The notes beneath the pieces were generated by a model. That model did not search any database. It saw nothing but the letters and a program-made list of their open reading frames with translations, and was not told where the DNA came from. 64,000 bases of DNA, from contig NZ_JACCDE010000024.1 of assembly GCF_013415125.1 (NCBI RefSeq), positions 22,657 to 86,656 of the forward strand, read 5' to 3'. The stretch comes from Vreelandella glaciei (lineage in GTDB: Bacteria; Pseudomonadota; Gammaproteobacteria; Pseudomonadales; Halomonadaceae). The position numbers and the translations under genes were made by a program. Numbering within the stretch: position 1 is the stretch's first letter; each line of letters begins with the position of its first letter. Shown in pieces: positions 16,475 to 25,955 of the stretch.

Positions 16475-17257
16475 CTACAAACGCAGCCCGCCATCCAACG
16501 CCAGGATGCGGCCATTGAAGTAGTCGTTTTCGAAGATGAACTGCGCCGCGTGCGCGACCTCTTCAGGATCGCCGAGCCGTCCCAGCGGGATCTGGGCCCG
16601 CAGCTTGTCGAGGATCTTGTCGGGCATTGCCTCGACCATGGCCGTGCGGAAGAATCCTGGAGCGATGGCGGCGACACGGATGTTGTGGCGGGCGAGCTCC
16701 TTGGCCCAGGTGACGGTCATCGCATCCACCCCCGACTTGGCCGCCGAGTAGTTGGTCTGGCCGATATTGCCCGCACGGCTGATACTCGAAATATTAAGGA
16801 TCAGCCCAGGGGATTGGCGGGTGGTGTCATCCGCCCGCATCTCGATCATCCGCGCCACCGCCTCCCGGGCGCACAGAAAGACGCCACGCATATCGATATG
16901 CGAGACTGCGTCCCAGTCCGCCAATGACATCTTCTTGACGACATGGCCATCCTTGGCCTTGACCAGCAGGCCATCCTGGGTGATGCCGGCGTTGTTGATC
17001 ACCCCGTCCAGCGCGCCGAAATCATTCGCCAGCGCCTGGAAACAGGCTTCCACATGGGTTTCCTCGGTAATATCCACGGGATAGTACCGGCTTCGCACTC
17101 CCGCTTGCTCGCAAGCGGCGTGGGTCTGTTGCAGGCCGTCCTCATCCCTGTCCAGCAGAGCGGTCCGCGCGCCATATTGCGCCAGGCGTACCGCCATGGC
17201 GCGGCCAAGCCCTTGGGCGGCGCCGGTGATCGCGATCGTCTTGCCGTTCAACTCCAT
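16475..17257 (-). CDS. SDR-family reductase (FabG/PhaB-like)
   Basis: 260 residues of the classical short-chain dehydrogenase fold: TGAAQGLG (11-18), NNAG (88-91), and catalytic Ser157/Ser158, Tyr170 and Lys174. The closest functional guess is 3-oxoacyl-ACP or acetoacetyl-CoA reductase. Placed with a thiolase and a PHA synthase, it is a good candidate for the NAD(P)H step giving (R)-3-hydroxybutyryl-CoA. A 3-hydroxyacyl role in fatty-acid synthesis is the alternative. Confidence 0.85.
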   Translation of the reverse strand: MELNGKTIAITGAAQGLGRAMAVRLAQYGARTALLDRDEDGLQQTHAACEQAGVRSRYYPVDITEETHVEACFQALANDFGALDGVINNAGITQDGLLVKAKDGHVVKKMSLADWDAVSHIDMRGVFLCAREAVARMIEMRADDTTRQSPGLILNISSISRAGNIGQTNYSAAKSGVDAMTVTWAKELARHNIRVAAIAPGFFRTAMVEAMPDKILDKLRAQIPLGRLGDPEEVAHAAQFIFENDYFNGRILALDGGLRL

Positions 17258-17330
17258 GCTTGAGCTCCTTGATTGACAGGATCGATATCGGTGACCTCGA
17301 GGTGACCGCCATTCGCGGTGCGGGTGAGCA

Positions 17331-18362
17331 TCACTCGGCGGTCAGCAGCATCTTGATGGCCTGCTCCTTCGCCGCCTGGGAAAACACGTCGTAGGCTTTC
17401 TCGATGTCGTCAAGCTTGAAGCGGTGGGTCACTAAACCCGCGGGCTCGACGCCACCGGCCTCGACGATGCGCATCAGCACCGGAGTCGTGTTGGTGTTCA
17501 CTAGGCCGGTACGCACCGTGACATTCTTGATCCACAGATCCTGTAGGCGGAACTCGACGCTCTTGCCGTGTACGCCGATGTTGGCGATATGCCCCCCCGG
17601 GCGCACGATGCGCTGGCAGATATCGAAGGTCTCGGGAATGCCTACCGCCTCCATGGCCACGTCCACGCCTTCGCCACCGGTCAGCTTGTCGATGGCTTCA
17701 AGTGGGTCCCGGGCAATGGTGTCGGTGGCACCCAATTGGCGGGCCATGGCCAGTCGGTTCTCGTCGGGGTCGATCATGATAATCCGTGCGGGAGAATAGA
17801 AACGTGAGGTCATCAGGGCCGCCAGACCGATGGGGCCGGCGCCGACGATGGCCACCGTGTCGCCGAGCCCCACCTCGCCGTTCAGGGCGCCGATCTCATG
17901 ACCGGTAGGCAGAATGTCGCTGAGCATTACCGCCGCGGCGCGGTCCATGTCCTTGGGTAAACGGTGCAGGCTGTTGTCCGCGTGCGGGATACGCACGTAC
18001 TCGGCCTGGGTGCCGTCGATCAGGTGACCGAGGATCCAGCCGCCGTCGCGGCAGTGGGCATAGAGACCCCGCTTGCAATAGTCGCAGCGGCCACACGAGG
18101 TGATGCAGGAAATCAGCACCTCATCGCCGACCTGAATATGGCTCACGCCGTCGCCGACCTCCTCGACGACGCCGACGCCCTCGTGGCCGAGGATACGACC
18201 ATCCTCCACGGCGGGTACGTCGCCCTTGAGGATGTGCAGGTCGGTGCCGCAGATGGTGGTATGGGTAATGCGCACCACCGCATCCGTGGGCTTGGTGATG
18301 CCTGGGCGCGGTTTGTCCTCCCAGCGACGCTGGCCAGGACCATGATAGACGAGTGCTTTCAT
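17331..18362 (-). CDS. zinc-dependent alcohol dehydrogenase (MDR family)
   Basis: 343 residues from the ATG at 18362, preceded by GGAGG. Catalytic zinc ligands are Cys38 and His60 with Glu61 (GHEG), and the structural zinc ligands are Cys90, Cys93, Cys96 and Cys104. The NAD-binding GAGPIG motif follows. It probably interconverts an alcohol and an aldehyde or ketone, and could dispose of reducing equivalents during oxygen limitation. The neighbouring phosphotransacetylase, acetate kinase and PHA genes make a fermentative role likely. Confidence 0.88.
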   Translation of the reverse strand: MKALVYHGPGQRRWEDKPRPGITKPTDAVVRITHTTICGTDLHILKGDVPAVEDGRILGHEGVGVVEEVGDGVSHIQVGDEVLISCITSCGRCDYCKRGLYAHCRDGGWILGHLIDGTQAEYVRIPHADNSLHRLPKDMDRAAAVMLSDILPTGHEIGALNGEVGLGDTVAIVGAGPIGLAALMTSRFYSPARIIMIDPDENRLAMARQLGATDTIARDPLEAIDKLTGGEGVDVAMEAVGIPETFDICQRIVRPGGHIANIGVHGKSVEFRLQDLWIKNVTVRTGLVNTNTTPVLMRIVEAGGVEPAGLVTHRFKLDDIEKAYDVFSQAAKEQAIKMLLTAE

Positions 18363-18431
18363 GATGTTGCCTCCTTGAGTGGCGCGGCTCGGCACTTTCA
18401 TAGCGAGCCGCGCGTACGGGTTGATTCGCGG

Positions 18432-19619
18432 TTACGCTAGGCGCTCCAGCGCCAGCGCCACCCCCTGGCCGCCACCGATGCACAAGGTGACCACGCCGCG
18501 GCGCACGTCGTCCCGGGCCATGGCGTGCAGCAGCCGGGTGGTCAGCACCGCCCCGGTGGCGCCGATGGGATGGCCATGGGCGATCGCGCCGCCTTCCACA
18601 TTGACGATGTCCTCGGCCAGCCCGAGCTCCCCGATCAGGGCAAGGACGATGGCCGCGAAGGCCTCGTTGATCTCGATGCGCTCGACATCACCCATGCGCC
18701 AGCCGGCGCGTGCTAGTGCCTGTTGCACCGCCGGCACCGGGCCGAGGCCGAAGTAGCCGGGCTCGACGGCGCCGACGCCGTAGCTCACCAGACGCGCCAT
18801 GGGCGCGAGGCCCTGGCGTTCCGCCCAGGCGCGATCGGCGACGATCATCGCCGCCGCGCCCGTGTTCAGCCCGGGGGCGTTGCCGGCGGTGATGGTGCCC
18901 TCCTTGCGGAAGGCCGGCCTGAGTTTGCCGAGGCCCTCGGCGGTGGCGTCGGGGCGGTTGTGCTCATCGCGCCCGAAGGCCACCGTGCCCTTGCGGGAGT
19001 TGACTTCGACCGGCACGATCTCGGCGTCGAAGCGTCCTGCCGCCTGCGCCTCGCCGAAGCGCTGCTGGCTGCGCGCCGCCCATCGGTCCTGATCCTCGCG
19101 GCTGATGCCGAAGCGGCTGACCAGATCCTCGGTGTGCCACCCCGAGTGCTGATCGGAGAAGGCATCATTGAGCCCGTCGCGCAGCATGCTGTCGTAGATT
19201 TCGGCATTGCCCATGCGATGGCCCCAGCGTCCGGCGAGATCCAGGTAGGGCGCGAGGTCCATATTCTCCATTCCGCCAGCGATGGCACAGTCGAGATGCC
19301 CGAGCATCACCTCCTGGGCGGCGCTGGCCACGGCTTGGGCGCCGGAGCCGCAGACCCGGTTGACCGTCATCGCCGGCACCGACACCGGCAAGCCGGCATG
19401 GATCGCGGCCTGGCGCGCCGGGTTCATCTTGGCGCCGGCCTGGACCACCTGACCCAGCACCACGCTCTGCACGTCCTCGGGGGCCAAGCCCGAGCGGCGC
19501 AGGCTCTCGGCGATGGCGGTGGCGCCGAGCTCGGGTGCCGGCGTGGCCTTGAGTGTGCCGCCGTAGGTGCCGATGGCCGTGCGCACCGGGGCGCAGAGAA
19601 CGACGTTGGATTCCTTCAT
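18432..19619 (-). CDS. acetyl-CoA acetyltransferase (thiolase, PhaA-like)
   Basis: 395 residues, normal thiolase length. Catalytic residues are Cys90 (NRVCGSG), His350 (GHPIGATG) and Cys380 (LCIGGGQG). It condenses two acetyl-CoA to acetoacetyl-CoA, the first step toward polyhydroxybutyrate, or works in the reverse direction. It lies 97 bp downstream of phaC on the same strand; with the SDR it completes a phaC-phaA-phaB-like set. Confidence 0.9.
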   Translation of the reverse strand: MKESNVVLCAPVRTAIGTYGGTLKATPAPELGATAIAESLRRSGLAPEDVQSVVLGQVVQAGAKMNPARQAAIHAGLPVSVPAMTVNRVCGSGAQAVASAAQEVMLGHLDCAIAGGMENMDLAPYLDLAGRWGHRMGNAEIYDSMLRDGLNDAFSDQHSGWHTEDLVSRFGISREDQDRWAARSQQRFGEAQAAGRFDAEIVPVEVNSRKGTVAFGRDEHNRPDATAEGLGKLRPAFRKEGTITAGNAPGLNTGAAAMIVADRAWAERQGLAPMARLVSYGVGAVEPGYFGLGPVPAVQQALARAGWRMGDVERIEINEAFAAIVLALIGELGLAEDIVNVEGGAIAHGHPIGATGAVLTTRLLHAMARDDVRRGVVTLCIGGGQGVALALERLA

Positions 19620-19716
19620 GATTGCTCACCTCGCTGACTATGACATTGGCCGCGCCCTTCGGCACGGCTGCTCTGGGGCCATCGATGGCAGCGGCCCCCT
19701 TCCCCGCAGGACGGGC

Positions 19717-21483
19717 TCATTTCTCCAGGACATAACGTCCTGGCGCTTCGTCCAGCGCCGGATAGCCTTGGGTCTCCCCCGGCTCCCGGGCGGGCACGCG
19801 CTGGGTGCTGTGATCGGTCAGCCAGCCCTGCCAGCAGGGCCACCAGGAGCCGTCATGATGCGCGGCAGAGGCCTGCCAGCCATCCGGATCCATGAAGGGG
19901 TCCTCAGGCTGGATGGTCGAGATCTGGTGGAAGCGGTGTGAATCGCCGGGCGGGTTGACGATACCGGCGTTGTGTCCACCGCTGGAGAGTACGAAGGTGA
20001 CGTCCGCCGGCGTCAGCCACTGAACCTTGTAGACGGAGCGCCAGGGGGCGACATGATCCTTGAGCGTGCTGACGGCGAACACGGGGATCTCGATGTCGGT
20101 CAGCGATACGGGCCGTTCGTCCACCCGGTAGCGCCCACCGGCGAGATCGTTGTCGAGGAACAGCCACCGGAGGTACTCGCTGTGCATGCGTGCCGGCATG
20201 CGGGTGCCGTCGGCGTTCCAGGCCATCAGGTCGAACATGGGCGGACGCTCGCCGGCCAGATAACTGCGCACCATCTTCGACCAGATCAGGTCCTGGGAAC
20301 GCAGCAACTGGAAGGCGCCCGCCATCTGGCGCGTATCCAGATAGCCCCTGACCGCCATGAGGTCCTCGAGGAAGCGTACCTGGTCCTCGTCGATGAACAG
20401 CATCAGCTCGCCGGCCTCGCTGAAGTCGGTCTGCGCGGCGAGCAGCGTCAGGCTGGCCAGGCGAGTGTCACAGTCCCGCCCCATGGCGGCCGCGGCGATC
20501 GACAGCAGCGTCCCGCCCAGGCAATAGCCCACGCCGTGGACGCGCTGCTCCGGGCAGATGGCCGTGACCGCGTCGAGGGCCGCCATGACCCCCAGCCGGC
20601 GGTAGTCGGCCATGCCCAGGTCTCGCTCGTCGCTGCCCGGGTTCTTCCAGGAGACGACGAACACCGTATGGCCCTGGGCCACCAGGTAGCGGATCAGGGA
20701 GTTCTCCGGGGAGAGGTCGAGGATGTAGTACTTCATGATCCAGGCCGGCACGATCAGCACCGGTTCGGCATGGACCTCCTGGGTGGTGGGCGCGTACTGG
20801 ATCAGCTCGATGAGCCGGTTGCGGTAGACCACCTTGCCAGGCGTCACCGCCACGTCTCGGCCGACCCGATACGCTTCGACCCCCACCGGCCCTTCGCCGG
20901 CCTGGCGTCGCTGCCAGTCCTCCAGCAGATTGGAGGCACCACGGGCCAGGTTGGCGCCACCCTCGCGCCGCGTCTGCTCCTGCAGTTCGGGGTTGGTGGC
21001 GAGGAAGTTTGACGGCGACCAGATGTCGAGCATCTGCCGCGCGCCGAAATTCACCATCGCCTCATGGTGGCGCGAGACGCCCGGTACGCCGGTGGTGGCC
21101 ACATGCCACCACTGCTGCTGCAGCAGGAAGCCCTGATAGAGCATGTTGAAGGGCCAGCGCTGCCAGGCCTCGTCGCGAAAGCGTTTGTCCTGGGGCAGCG
21201 GCTCGATGCAGGGCTCACACGGCGCCTGGCCGGCGCGCTCGCAGTAGCTGCCGAAACGTTGCCACTTGCGCAGGGCCTTGCCGACGAGTTCCGTCTGCTT
21301 GTCCGGTGACAGCAGCAGGTGTTGCGCCCAGTCCCACCAGGCCTGCTGGACGGCGGTCGGTGACAGCCCCCCTGTGAAGAGGCTCATCATGGCGTGCAGG
21401 CGCGCGTCGGTGGTCGTCGCCGGTGGGCTCGCTGTCGTCCCGTCGATGGTGGCTCGGGTGGTGGTTCGGGTCGTGGTGTCCAT
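19717..21483 (-). CDS. phaC: class I polyhydroxyalkanoate synthase
   Basis: 588 residues. The lipase-like box GYCLGG puts the nucleophile at Cys321, with Asp476 (LKDHVAP) and His504 (SGGHNAG) completing the triad. The N-terminal ~30 residues are Thr/Ala-rich and probably disordered. The enzyme polymerises (R)-3-hydroxyacyl-CoA into storage granules. Its ATG overlaps the phosphotransacetylase stop (TGATG), so the two are translationally coupled and carbon storage is tied directly to acetyl-phosphate metabolism. No phasin gene is next to it. Confidence 0.93.
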   Translation of the reverse strand: MDTTTRTTTRATIDGTTASPPATTTDARLHAMMSLFTGGLSPTAVQQAWWDWAQHLLLSPDKQTELVGKALRKWQRFGSYCERAGQAPCEPCIEPLPQDKRFRDEAWQRWPFNMLYQGFLLQQQWWHVATTGVPGVSRHHEAMVNFGARQMLDIWSPSNFLATNPELQEQTRREGGANLARGASNLLEDWQRRQAGEGPVGVEAYRVGRDVAVTPGKVVYRNRLIELIQYAPTTQEVHAEPVLIVPAWIMKYYILDLSPENSLIRYLVAQGHTVFVVSWKNPGSDERDLGMADYRRLGVMAALDAVTAICPEQRVHGVGYCLGGTLLSIAAAAMGRDCDTRLASLTLLAAQTDFSEAGELMLFIDEDQVRFLEDLMAVRGYLDTRQMAGAFQLLRSQDLIWSKMVRSYLAGERPPMFDLMAWNADGTRMPARMHSEYLRWLFLDNDLAGGRYRVDERPVSLTDIEIPVFAVSTLKDHVAPWRSVYKVQWLTPADVTFVLSSGGHNAGIVNPPGDSHRFHQISTIQPEDPFMDPDGWQASAAHHDGSWWPCWQGWLTDHSTQRVPAREPGETQGYPALDEAPGRYVLEK

Positions 21484-22502
21484 CAGCGCACCTCCCTGGG
21501 GCAGCAGGCCGACTCGGGTTGCGGGGAACAGCAGAAGGTGGATTCCGCTTCGTCAGGGGAGGGCACGGGCAGGCGGATCCCCGCGCGGTACATCAGCGCC
21601 GCCACGGCCAGTCCGGCCAGGCGCGCCTCGGGCGGGTCGGCCCGGGAACTCAGTACCGCCGGCACCGTCAGCCCCATGACCACCCCGGCCGCCGTGGCGC
21701 CGGCATGGTACTCGAGGTTCTTGGCCAACACGTTGCCTGACACCAGATCCGGCATGAGCAGGATGTCGGCCTTCCCCGCCACCGGGGAGTCGATGCCCTT
21801 TTCGCGCGCGGCCCGTTCCGAGATGGCGTTGTCGAAGGCCAGTGGCCCGTCGACCTCGGCGCCGGCAATCTGGCCGCGGCGGGCCATCAGGGTCAGGCAG
21901 GCCGCATCCAGGGTAGAGACGATGGCCGGATTGACCGTTTCCACGGCGGAAATGACCGCGGCATGTGGCCGCTCGAGCCCGATCATGTGCATCAGCTCGA
22001 TGGCGTTCTGGAGAATCTGCGCCTTGGCATTGAGGTCGGGGGTAATGTTCACGGCCGCATCGGTCACGGCCAGCAGGCGTGGGCAGTCGGGCACGTCCAC
22101 CAAAAAGACGTGGCTCACTCGCCGGCCGGGCTGTCGCAGGCCATTGCCCAGCAGGGCATGCATGAAGGTATCGGTGTGGAGGTGCCCTTTCATCAGCGCA
22201 TCCGCGCGTCCGGCCTGCACGAGCTCCACCCCGATGCGGGCGGCCTCCACATCCGAATCGGCCTCGATCATCGCTTGTGGATCGAGGTCCCACCCGATCG
22301 CCGCGGCGGCCTCGACGACCTCGGCGGGGCGGCCGATGAGCACCGGCTCGGCGATGCGTCGCCTCGCCGCCTCGCGAAGCGTCTCCAGCACCGCCGCCTG
22401 GGCCGCATTGACCACGGCGACGCGGATCGGGTCACCGCCACCGGCCTGCTGAATCAGGTCATCGAGCGTCGCAAGGGCCACTGGCGTTGCCATCTGGGTC
22501 AT
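21483..22502 (-). CDS. pta: phosphate acetyl/butyryltransferase
   Basis: 339 residues of the short phosphotransacetylase/phosphotransbutyrylase type without the long N-terminal regulatory domain. Recognisable blocks are ADALMKGHLHTDTFMHALL, DAAVNITPDLNAKAQI and GPLAFDNAIS. It converts acetyl-CoA and phosphate to acetyl phosphate. The start codon overlaps the acetate kinase stop by 4 bases. The C-terminus ends in a Cys-rich tail (FCCSPQPESACCP) that is unusual for the family. It could prefer butyryl-CoA. Confidence 0.9.
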   Translation of the reverse strand: MTQMATPVALATLDDLIQQAGGGDPIRVAVVNAAQAAVLETLREAARRRIAEPVLIGRPAEVVEAAAAIGWDLDPQAMIEADSDVEAARIGVELVQAGRADALMKGHLHTDTFMHALLGNGLRQPGRRVSHVFLVDVPDCPRLLAVTDAAVNITPDLNAKAQILQNAIELMHMIGLERPHAAVISAVETVNPAIVSTLDAACLTLMARRGQIAGAEVDGPLAFDNAISERAAREKGIDSPVAGKADILLMPDLVSGNVLAKNLEYHAGATAAGVVMGLTVPAVLSSRADPPEARLAGLAVAALMYRAGIRLPVPSPDEAESTFCCSPQPESACCPREVR

Positions 22503-23701
22503 GTCACCTCCTGGGTGTTGGTTAATGTGCGCTGCACGTGCCGGGCGATCATCCGTTCTTCATCGGTGGCCACGGCCTCTACCCGGACCGGGCCCTCGTC
22601 GGCGGAAATCACCGGCCCGGGCGTGCGGTTGCGTCCTTCCTCCAGTGTGATGCCGAGATACCCCATTCCTGCGCAGATCTGTGCCCGGATCGCCGGTGAG
22701 TTCGCGCCGATGCCGCCGGTGAAGATCAGCCGGTCCAGCCCGCCGAGCGCGGCGCTCAGGGCACCGATGAAGAGGCGGGCACGATGGCAGAAGAAGTCGA
22801 TCGCCTGGGCGGCCTCCGGGATGTCATTACGGCGCGCTAAAAGTTCGCGCATATCGGCGCTGACGCCGGAGAGACCCAGCAAACCGGAGCGCCGGTAGAG
22901 CAGCGTCTGTAACGCCTGGGGATCGAGCCCCTGCTGCCCGGCTAGATACAGTAGGATGCCGGGATCCAGATCGCCGCTGCGGGTCCCCATGGGCATGCCG
23001 CCAAGGGCGCTGAACCCCATCGTCGTCTCGACGCTGTGCCCACCGCGAATGGCTGCCAGGGAAGCACCATTGCCCAGGTGAGCGACGATCAGACGTTCGT
23101 AAAGTGCCGCAGGGCCGTGGCGACGCACCAGGTTCTCGACGATGAATTCGTAGGAGAGCCCGTGAAAGCCATAGCGACGCACGCCCTGGGCCTCGTACTC
23201 GCGCGGCAGCCCGGTGTGTCGGGCGACCGCGGGTAGGCCATGATGGAACACCGTATCGAAGCAGGCGAGTTGGGGCACATCGGGGAAATGCGCACGCATG
23301 GCGGTGATGCCGGCCAGGTTGTGCGGCAGATGCAGCGGGGCCAGCGGGATCAGCGTTTCTAGGCGGCGTAGCAGCGCGTCGTCGACGCGCTGCGAACAGT
23401 CGCAGTCCGGCCCACCATGAACCACTCGATGGCCGATACCCACCAGGTGGAGTCCTTCGCCTTGCTGATGCAGGACCTCGCCGAGGTGGGCGATGGCCGC
23501 CGCATGATCCGCGAGCCGCACATCGCTATTTGCGAGTACTTGCCCCCGGGCTTCCATCACGCGAAGCCGTCCCTGCTCGGTACCGATGCCACTGGCCGCT
23601 CCCCACCACTGACGGTTGAGGCCATTAGCCAGACCAAACACGGCAAACTTCAGACTGGATGAGCCACAGTTGACCACCAGAATGGCTGGCATCGTCGACA
23701 T
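22499..23701 (-). CDS. ackA: acetate kinase
   Basis: 400 residues from the ATG at 23701, which follows AGGAGG. The N-terminal phosphate-binding motif ILVVNCGSSSLKF, the HRVVHGG motif, the substrate loop PLAPLHLPHN and the C-terminal FTGGIGANS block are all present. It makes ATP and acetate from acetyl phosphate, or runs in reverse. It begins the ackA-pta-phaC transcription unit and overlaps pta by 4 bp. Confidence 0.93.
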   Translation of the reverse strand: MSTMPAILVVNCGSSSLKFAVFGLANGLNRQWWGAASGIGTEQGRLRVMEARGQVLANSDVRLADHAAAIAHLGEVLHQQGEGLHLVGIGHRVVHGGPDCDCSQRVDDALLRRLETLIPLAPLHLPHNLAGITAMRAHFPDVPQLACFDTVFHHGLPAVARHTGLPREYEAQGVRRYGFHGLSYEFIVENLVRRHGPAALYERLIVAHLGNGASLAAIRGGHSVETTMGFSALGGMPMGTRSGDLDPGILLYLAGQQGLDPQALQTLLYRRSGLLGLSGVSADMRELLARRNDIPEAAQAIDFFCHRARLFIGALSAALGGLDRLIFTGGIGANSPAIRAQICAGMGYLGITLEEGRNRTPGPVISADEGPVRVEAVATDEERMIARHVQRTLTNTQEVT

Positions 23702-23749
23702 TGACTGACCTCCTGATAAACGATTGCTCTGTCTTGGACGAGACAAGGA

Positions 23750-24085
23750 TCAATGACAACTCCAGGGATCCTTGGCGGCATTGTCCTTGATGTTTTGGTC
23801 GACGAACCGGTAGTGATCTTCCTTGAAGCGGTTCCACCAGCCGTGGCTGATGTCGATCGAATGTCTTGTCAGAACCTCTTCGACGCATTCGATACAAATA
23901 CGCGATGCATCGTAAGCCAGACGAAGCATTCGCTTATTTTCATCGAAAGCCACGCTGTCGAGTCCATAAAGCTGATCGATTTCCTGGAGCGCTATCTCGA
24001 GCTCTCGTTGGCTGCAGGGCTCGAGCTTCAGTTTCCGAGTAACTAGGTTGGCTTCGCTGACGCCAAGACGATGTTCCTGATGCAT
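23750..24085 (-). CDS. small protein with an HMA-like fold, paralogue of 38366-38704
   Basis: 111 residues; GGGAGG precedes the ATG. Residues ~12-75 follow a beta-alpha-beta-beta-alpha pattern (LVTRKLKLEPC, then a helix ELEIALQEIDQLYG, then two strands and a helix with CIECVEEVL) like a metal-binding HMA domain, but without the usual CxxC loop. A distinctive tail (HGWWNRFKEDHYRFVDQNIKD) is almost identical in the second copy at 38366. Both copies lie next to energy or metal genes. The function is unknown to me; metal handling is a guess. Confidence 0.7.
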   Translation of the reverse strand: MHQEHRLGVSEANLVTRKLKLEPCSQRELEIALQEIDQLYGLDSVAFDENKRMLRLAYDASRICIECVEEVLTRHSIDISHGWWNRFKEDHYRFVDQNIKDNAAKDPWSCH

Positions 24086-24124
24086 GGTAGGCCTCCCGAC
24101 CTTTCGTGAATGAAGATCTTTCTC

Positions 24125-25936
24125 TCAATCGTTGCTTGTCTTTACCCATGCCATACCTGCCCAGGGCCCGGCATAGAGCGTTCCAAATGCCATCTCGAAA
24201 ACGCTATCGCGAGTCGTGCCGGCCAGTTCCAGCGTCGAGGCGATTGAATCGCTCATCAACGTCTCCCATTGCCGATAGGGGCTGCTGCTATCGACCGGCG
24301 TCGGCATGGTCTCCGCCATCTCGGCCAGCCACTTCACGCCTTTCATCCAGGGAGCGAAGCGTTCCGAGAACATCAGCCGACTGGTCCGCGCAGGATGCAA
24401 TTGACGCAGCATCTCGGCCGTCCAAGGGGTCGTGTACAGCCGCACCCAGGGGCCGACGAAGGTCTCGTAGAGGGCCACATTGTGCTCGGAAAGTGCGCGC
24501 ACCTGCTCGAACGCCGGTGCCTGAGAGGGGTAATCTAGGTCCTCCACCCGGCGTTCCTCGAACCGCACCTGGAACTGGGGCTTGTGGCAATCGGGATCGC
24601 CGGTGGGGTTGTCGATCTTCATCTCGTAGAGCCCGGGGGCAAGATCGTTGAGATCGCCTACACTCTCGAGGATCGCTCGGTGCTCGAGGCGCGCCACCTT
24701 GGAGGAGACGAAGATGCCCAGATGCCCGACGTGGGGATTGAGCAGGTAGACGATGCGCTGGTCGGCGGCCTTGAGTGCCGCGGTATCGGGGTAGACCGCG
24801 GGGATCCAGTTGAGCGCCTGATGGGGCGGGGTGATGTTGTCACCGCTGGAGGCGAAGATCACCAGGGGGTTGCGGATGCGCTTGAGATCGACGGTGCAGC
24901 CCGGGCAGACCTGCAGCTCCCCGCGTTCGAGCCGGTTGCCGACGAAGAGGTTCTCGACGATGGCGGTGATCTCTTCCTTGCTCAGGCTATAGAACCCCGT
25001 CCACCAGCGCTCGAACTCGAGGAAGCGCTCGCGCTGGCCGTCGATGTCGGCGAACAACCGATAGTCCTTCTGCCACAGGGTATTGGCCGGCTTGAGGGAT
25101 TCGAAGTTGGCGGCCAGGTGGGCGCCATCGAAGCGGCCATCGCCCAGGTCCGCCGCCAGGTGCGTCAGCCAGGCGCCGCCCAGCAGCCCACCGGCCAGCC
25201 GCATGGGATTGACGCCGGATTCACCCGACCAGTAGGAGAGCGGCGAGCCGTTGAGCACCGCCGGCCCCACCAAGCCCTCGCAGTCGGCGGAGAGCAGGGC
25301 GATGGCCCAGCCCGCCTGGCAGTTGCCGTAGAGCACCGGCGGCTTGCCGGGATGGCGCTCGGCCAGCGTCTCGACGAAGCGCCGCAGGACGTGCAGCACG
25401 TCCTCCAGGGTCTGGCCGGGGACGGGCTCGGGGAAGAAGATCACGAAGTAGACCGGGTGCCCCTCATGCAGTGCCATGCCGACCTCGGAGTCGCGCTTGA
25501 AGCCGCCGATGCCTGGGCCGTGGCCGGCACGCGGGTCGACGATCATCACCGGCGGCCTAGTCTCGTCGAGGCAGTCCTCCAGGCAGTCATCCCCCACGCG
25601 GGTGATGCGCAGCAGGGCATAGTTGGCGGGGCGCGCTAGTCGACGGCCATCCACGAGCATCTCGTAATCGAAGTCGAGCAGTGGCGGCTTGCCCGCCTGC
25701 TCATGCTCGAGCATGTTGTCCGCGCGCTCACGCAGGGTATCCAGGTAGCGCAGGCCGCGCCGCCACAGGTCGGTCTGGTAGGCGAGCAGTTCCGTCGCCG
25801 GGTGGCTCGGGAGGAGGCCCTCTTCGGGCTCGGGTACGGTCATCGGGGCGGCCATCTCTGGTGGGGCGGTGGGTTGGCGCTTGCGCGGGGCTTTACGCGC
25901 CGCGGGGGCCTTGGTGGTCGATGTCTTGGCGGTCAT
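24125..25936 (-). CDS. DUF3141 protein, PhaC-related alpha/beta hydrolase
   Basis: 603 residues. The N-terminal ~40 residues are Lys/Ala/Pro-rich (KAPAARKAPRKR), like histone-H1 or phasin tails. An alpha/beta-hydrolase core follows, with the nucleophile elbow YGNCQAGW, so Cys206 replaces the usual Ser, as in PHA synthases. DUF3141 proteins recur beside phaC, pta and ackA clusters. The role may be in polyhydroxyalkanoate or stress metabolism, but no reaction has been established that I know of. Same strand as ackA, with the 111-residue gene between. Confidence 0.8.
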   Translation of the reverse strand: MTAKTSTTKAPAARKAPRKRQPTAPPEMAAPMTVPEPEEGLLPSHPATELLAYQTDLWRRGLRYLDTLRERADNMLEHEQAGKPPLLDFDYEMLVDGRRLARPANYALLRITRVGDDCLEDCLDETRPPVMIVDPRAGHGPGIGGFKRDSEVGMALHEGHPVYFVIFFPEPVPGQTLEDVLHVLRRFVETLAERHPGKPPVLYGNCQAGWAIALLSADCEGLVGPAVLNGSPLSYWSGESGVNPMRLAGGLLGGAWLTHLAADLGDGRFDGAHLAANFESLKPANTLWQKDYRLFADIDGQRERFLEFERWWTGFYSLSKEEITAIVENLFVGNRLERGELQVCPGCTVDLKRIRNPLVIFASSGDNITPPHQALNWIPAVYPDTAALKAADQRIVYLLNPHVGHLGIFVSSKVARLEHRAILESVGDLNDLAPGLYEMKIDNPTGDPDCHKPQFQVRFEERRVEDLDYPSQAPAFEQVRALSEHNVALYETFVGPWVRLYTTPWTAEMLRQLHPARTSRLMFSERFAPWMKGVKWLAEMAETMPTPVDSSSPYRQWETLMSDSIASTLELAGTTRDSVFEMAFGTLYAGPWAGMAWVKTSND

Positions 25937-25955
25937 GGTGGATTACCTCTCGGTG

